From the NCBI GenBank assembly GCA_030015575.1, contig JASDDO010000016.1, positions 175,334,815-175,398,814 on the forward strand: a DNA stretch of 64,000 nt. Direction: 5' to 3'. The notes beneath the pieces are model-generated. The model was given only the letters and a program-made list of their open reading frames with translations, did no database searches and was not told the DNA's origin. Below are positions 59,849 through 64,000 of the stretch, one piece after another; within the stretch, counting starts at the first letter, position 1, and each line of letters begins with the position of its first letter. Source of the stretch: Agapanthus africanus (lineage: Eukaryota; Streptophyta; Magnoliopsida; Asparagales; Amaryllidaceae). A program made the position numbers and the translations under genes.

Positions 59849-59896
59849 CCGCGGAACCGCCGCGCAAGGCATGCTTGCGCCGTGGTTCCGCCGCCG
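59849..59896 (-). repeat. GC-rich hairpin near PBS, E3
   Basis: GGAACCGCCGCGCAAG pairs with CTTGCGCCGTGGTTCC around a GCATGC apex; a few internal mismatches. It lies about 185 nt from the PBS. Confidence 0.7.
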
Positions 59897-60080
59897 TTTA
59901 GTTGAATTAGGGGCTCGGGTTTTATGGTAATTATTAGAATTCCCTGCTGATTTTTTTACATATTTTTAATTCAGAAAAATCCCAAAATTTAAAAAATTTC
60001 CAAAGAGGGGTCTTTTTGCGTCGTTTCGGGTTCGATCGGAGTTTTAACTTCGTAAACACATCGCCTAATGCTCTAGCTAG

Positions 60081-60092
60081 GCTCTGATACCA
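60081..60092 (-). other. Primer-binding site of E3
   Basis: The minus strand reads TGGTATCAGAGC, one base from the 5' LTR at 60094. Confidence 0.94.
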
Positions 60093-60093
60093 C

Positions 60094-62292
60094 TGTAGGG
60101 TTCCTAGGCACTCTTGTGAAGGTTCATAAGGCATCAAACATGCCCGGATTAAATTTTAGACGTGCCGAACAACCCAAAGCCGGGATCTTTGCTAGATTAT
60201 TAGGGTTAAACATGCAAGAAGATAACTTTTATCTAAGTGTGAGGGATTACAACCTTTGTAGTTCGCTCCTTCACTTCACAAGCTCCGAGTAGAAGTCCCT
60301 TTGCCGTGATCCACGATCTCCCGGACTCATGAGAGGCTCCACGACTCGAACGATCCATGCTAGCTCGAAGTATTCCAAATCTCCGATGATCTACCTTGAA
60401 GTTGCTACGACTCAGGCTTTCTCACTCAAAAGAGAAGAACACACTAATCCCATGGGCTAGATGAGATGAGGATGAGAGAGTAGTAATTTTGCTTTCTTTT
60501 TATATCATTTTCTCATATTATTTCATCACATAAGGATTTTCTAGCAAGCTTTCTTCAAGAGAGAAGAAGAAGATGATAATGGAAAAGCTAATAAGAATAA
60601 TCATAATCCTTTTGTGATGAATAGAATATAAACCATATGATTGAATTGTAAACCATGGTCAAGGATGAGTGGTCAAGATTTTGTAGAGAAATAACTAGAG
60701 TTAGGGTTTGGTTAAGTTAAAAAAGTGTCATCACAAAATATCACAACCATGACAAAAAGAAAAATGCTTCTAGAAGGAACTTGAAGCATCTAACCCTAAT
60801 CAAACCCTAACCTCAATTAATCATCCTTAAACATGTTTAACAATTAATCATATCATGTCACAATAATATATATCACATATATATTATATATTTGCAACAA
60901 AAGAAAATAATACAATTAACATATATCGCATATATATCAATGTATCATCCACTGAGAAAATGAAATAATAAAGCGAGCCTATATTAGATAATGTAATACA
61001 ATATATCATATATATTATTATATATTAAATCATGGAATCAACACTTGAATCGATGATCCGGCTATATCGAATATTACCGACTAATATATCATGTACCGAT
61101 TCATCGAATCAACACTTGATTCGATGAGCCGGTTCATATCTAAATATCCTGAGAATATAATACGGTATCCCATATCGCATTATTCTCGGTCCTGCACATA
61201 TCACATATGTGCCACTACTCCGTTTCGCCTGAGCCAAGAAACCTCTGTGTAGGACTCTAAAGAATCGTCAATACGCCGGTAGCAGGTGATGATCATATCA
61301 AACACCCACAAGCTGCAAGCGGTCAGCTAAACGTAACAGCCACCCAGGTATTGAGCGATCAGAAGATCAACAAGCTAGCCTGTGCGTTCTCCTGTGAATC
61401 CAATCAGTAACACTCCCGTACAGTCCGGTCTGTTCGTCTGATATGTCGCATATCAAGTCTAGGGGTGGTATACGTCAGACCCCAGTAACTGATAAGTCGT
61501 GTCGATGTGTGGCTCATAACGGGTCGAGAAACTACTAGAAACACTTACCAGTAAATCTCCATATCAGCCCTGGCCAGGGACTTCCAGTTATAGCCAATCG
61601 AACACAGCACAACATCAACTCCCTATACCGGGAGAGACGAATCCCCTCCTATCGCTCATTGCCTCCATGTGATTCGGGACTGTACCCAAAAGCCACCGTT
61701 TTGCACGCCCTCTTGGACGTGGTAAGGTGGAAATCAAAGCACAGTGGGAATCACACAAGACTCTATGACGATCTCGGGTCTTCAGACTACCCTGTACCTG
61801 TGTCACCGGAGAACTGCCATCTGACGTGTGGTATATCACCATCTGGGAGTTCTCGGCGAGTCCGCCCAGTGTACCCAGTCTCCACTGAGCACCCGTACAC
61901 CATCTCTGATGTCAAACACCGATGGATATGGGATCATCCATCGCCCATCATATGGGTCAAGATGCGTATACGCTAGTCTACTCTGGTGTATCGATGCCCT
62001 GTCTCGATATACCCTCGACTAGGAACAGTTATAGGATGTACTCATCGACTACCGCGGCCCTACTAGTATGATCTCATCATAGTCCCAGTAGTCGAGTACA
62101 GATCCTAAGGGCTTTATCAACATGTGAGAGTAAAACAGTAAACCAATACAAGTCAACATGTTAAGATAAAGTGAAACCAAATAGCATACTATCATGACGA
62201 GCAAGAAAGTCCTCTCTGTATATATCTAAGCATCCATCATAATATACATCATATGTACAATAATGGCCTCTAGGGCATATACATAACTAACA
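60094..62292 (-). repeat. 5' LTR of E3 (2199 bp)
   Basis: Uninterrupted TGTAGGG...CTAACA on the plus strand. It serves as the reference for the split 3' LTR. It contains the perfect 12-bp CAC-loop stem at 61101-61127. The right flank is LARD INT3 (CCAAT at 62293). Confidence 0.95.
61101..61127 (-). repeat. CAC-loop stem in E3 5' LTR
   Basis: Arms TCATCGAATCAA (61101-61112) and TTGATTCGATGA (61116-61127), perfect, loop CAC. Confidence 0.65.
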
Positions 62293-62317
62293 CCAATATG
62301 CGCAAAATCCAAATCAG

Positions 62318-62917
62318 GTGCATCTATCATGCACGAATAAAATCTAACTCATGTGCATCCAACATGCACGAAATCACGAAATCCAATATCAAGCGCCGAA
62401 CATGCGCAAAATCCAATCCAAGCGCGTCAAATATGCGCAACGATCCAAACAGGTGCACAAGGTGCACAAAACAAATATCGAGTATCACAATCGAAATCGA
62501 CAGTGTACAACACATCTCAAATCCAAATCAGGTATACCGTGGTATCAAATCCCACAACCATGTGCATCAGCGTGCACAAAATCTAATCAAAAAACTAAAA
62601 GTGCATGAAAACTATGCCGTAAGCATAAGTCAAATCATATGCATGCCCCAGGCATGAAATCAAAATAAATATCTCAAATAATATCAAATCGAAGTCCTGT
62701 GCAACTGTAGTGCACAAAATACATATCAATGCACTGCAAGCATATGTGAACTATATTGAGTGCAAAAACCAAATCGTGTGCGTATCATAAGCACAAAATT
62801 AACTCAACTGTATGGAATCTATGAAATCATAAACATTTGCAGCCAAGGCATAAAACGATATCAGTGCAATATCTGTGCACAAACTATAAATACCAAGTAG
62901 GTGCAACCATGGTGCAC
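62318..62917 (-). repeat. Dyad array in INT3 (at least 11 dyads)
   Basis: GTGCA/TGCAC at 62318-62334, 62353-62369, 62453-62467, 62562-62577, 62699-62715, 62864-62880 and 62901-62917; GCGC/GCGC at 62393-62407 and 62422-62438; CATGC/GCATG at 62642-62656; GTGC/GCAC at 62778-62794. Total length 15-17 nt each, usually followed by RAAA. Confidence 0.72.
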
Positions 62918-63010
62918 GAAAACAAATATCATGAAACTCGGTCATCAAAACTCAATCATGCGAATAGATCGCCCAAAATACCGAAATCAAGTATGGCGGA
63001 ATAGTCCCGC

Positions 63011-64000
63011 TCAAGCATATCCTCTAAGAATCTCTGGCCAACTGTCGTGGTTACTCATAACATGTCTCGTCGACGGTGCCGAACTCTGGCCTGCTGGGTG
63101 TGCGTAAAATGACCGCTCCTGGGTCCAAGTCTTCTCGTATAATATTCTAGAAAGGTCCTGTCGAAGTCTCTCCCAAATCTCGTTTTTGCCGAACTGCCCG
63201 GAAGTCATCGTCCTTTACTAAATCTGTTTCTTGTTCTGGAACGGCTGCATACTCATCGTGACTCCTTCTGGAAGATATATCTATATATAACGCTTCTGCA
63301 TGCGTATCACATCTCTGATGTCGGCGGAGTGGAACGTCATCTCATCAATATCTCGTACGAACCTCTTACTCCACTTTTCTCTAATGTCGACTGCTTCGGA
63401 CTCATCTCTTCGTGGCTGCATGGACTGTGCTCCAACGGCTATACTCTTATCTGGAGTCTCCCAAGCAATGCATCCCATCACATGATATCCGAATGAAGTC
63501 GAACCTTTCGATCGATTCGTCAAAGTTCCATAATCCCCCAAGAGCTCAACATCTTGGGTACAGTTTAATAGTATCGAATACGTGCCACAACAGCTGTGGA
63601 CCAACCGTAAAAGGGCAAATCCAAGCCTCACTAATGGCACCGCTGAACTGCCGCAAACCCTAAGGTTCAAAGGCGTTCCATGGTCATTATGTCGAGTTAG
63701 GATTTCATTCTTCTAGAGGGTCCATAGCATTACTTGCATTTGTCTCCGAATACTTTAAACTTAGAAAATGGGTTTCTGACATTCGACTGTCTCTATCGAC
63801 TCCCAACGTATCCGTGTGAAGTCTTCTCAAGCTGGAATCAATCAATCTGATGACCTCGCATCAGGGTAAGCGAACGAACCACATGTCTTAGTCATTCATC
63901 CTCGGGTGACTAGCGACCTTCTACCATATCTTTAAGTACAACTCGTACTGCAATAGCTCCAACATCTGGGGTGATATCTCGTCGTTCGCAGCAACAACTG
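63011..64000 (-). pseudogene. Degenerate gag-like region of INT3
   Basis: Fragments in shifting frames match INT2 (K-R-F-V-R in 63281-63670, D-E-I-S-P-Q-M-L near 63960). Stops and frameshifts prevent translation. Continues past the window edge. Confidence 0.42.
63547..63740 (-). repeat. Shared module (LARD copy, INT3)
   Basis: Keeps GCCTCACTAATGGCACCG, CTAAGGTTCAAA, TCGAGTTA and TTCTAGAGGGTCCA in order; CTCTTGAG is disrupted. Confidence 0.68.

Larger units (their letters stand above)
57460..60080 (-). other. Long non-coding leader of E3
   Basis: 2.6 kb between PBS and pol, without a frame above about 90 residues and without gag. It holds three stem-loops (57875-58078), a duplicated block (58221-58283, 58366-58428), the shared module (59378-59573) and the GC hairpin (59849-59896). 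About 0.5 kb shorter than in E1 and E2. Confidence 0.78.
30202..62292 (-). mobile_element. E3: Ty1/copia element, gag-less, nearly intact pol
   Basis: Minus strand. 3' LTR: 30202-32331 plus 54078-54146 (2199 bp, split by E2). Internal region 54147-60093 (5947 bp). 5' LTR 60094-62292 (2199 bp). The two LTRs differ at about 16-18 positions by eye (about 0.8%). The RT and RNase H motifs resemble the TAR/Tork/Angela side of plant copia. Pol has one frameshift and one stop. No gag is present. The right flank is LARD INT3. The left side runs into a truncated tandem copy instead of a target duplication. Confidence 0.9.
62293..64000 (-). mobile_element. INT3: diverged LARD-like internal region
   Basis: Colinear with INT2 from about 24425 onward but clearly more diverged. 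Dyad array 62318-62917, gag-like degenerate stretch from about 63011 with K-R-F-V-R (in 63281-63670), shared module 63547-63740. Runs off the window before PBS and LTR. Probably the other half of the LTR4 element (26937-28793), split by the E3 insertion. Confidence 0.82.

Noticed and set aside
62318-62917. Possible CRISPR array
   Set aside because: Short dyads are not identical repeats with unique spacers, the DNA is plant retrotransposon sequence, and no cas genes exist.
1-64000. Host genes, rRNA, satellite or centromere arrays
   Set aside because: All of the window is accounted for by LTR, leader or pol/gag sequence of the families described; no other long frame or tandem satellite is present.

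Overview
The window looks like plant nuclear DNA made entirely of nested LTR retrotransposons. I see no host gene, rRNA or tRNA gene, CRISPR array or bacterial feature. The evidence is Ty1/copia and Ty3/gypsy polyproteins, paired long LTRs ending in TG...CA, primer-binding sites complementary to the 3' end of initiator tRNA-Met, polypurine tracts, and 5-bp target-site duplications at the two insertions whose edges are both intact. All copy comparisons were made by eye.

Layout, left to right. (1) 1-7356: right part of a degenerate copia element, E1, on the minus strand (dead pol, a 3.1-kb structured leader, PBS, 5' LTR). It is inserted into (2) 7357-11828: the 3' end of a plus-strand gypsy-type, non-autonomous LARD-like element (INT0, PPT, LTR0). 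LTR0 is interrupted by (3) 11829-26936: a minus-strand tandem array LTR1-INT1-LTR2-INT2-LTR3, with LTRs of about 4.4 kb and internal regions of about 3.1 kb that hold no intact gene. (4) 26937-28793: a partial, more diverged LTR of the same family (LTR4). It was probably once continuous with (5) 62293-64000 (INT3). Between them lies copia element E3 (30202-62292), preceded by a truncated tandem copy of its own internal region (28794-30201). E3's 3' LTR is split by copia element E2 (32332-54072, TSD TATAT). E2's 5' LTR is in turn split by an intact Ty3/gypsy Tekay/Del-type chromovirus (42047-53379, TSD TGGCC). Nesting is therefore four levels deep.

Only the Tekay-type element has an uninterrupted Gag-Pol frame (45280-49941). 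E3 has recognisable protease, integrase, RT and RNase H with one frameshift and one in-frame stop, and no gag. E1 and E2 are heavily broken and share lesions. E2's LTRs nevertheless differ by under 1%, so it was probably already defective when it was mobilised by enzymes supplied in trans. The LARD-like family shares its PBS leader, PPT flank and LTR ends with the Tekay-type element, which makes it a plausible parasite of that machinery.

The most unusual signal is non-coding. The copia leaders carry three successive stem-loops whose inner sequence is nearly the same within each element but differs between elements, while the stems change compensatorily. A GC-rich palindromic hairpin lies about 190 nt from the PBS. 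A module of about 200 bp is shared by the copia leaders and the gypsy-type LARD internal regions. The LARD internal regions also hold arrays of short dyads (GTGCA...TGCAC, GCGC...GCGC, CATGC...GCATG) with covarying arms. These point to selected RNA or DNA structure in elements that otherwise lack genes.
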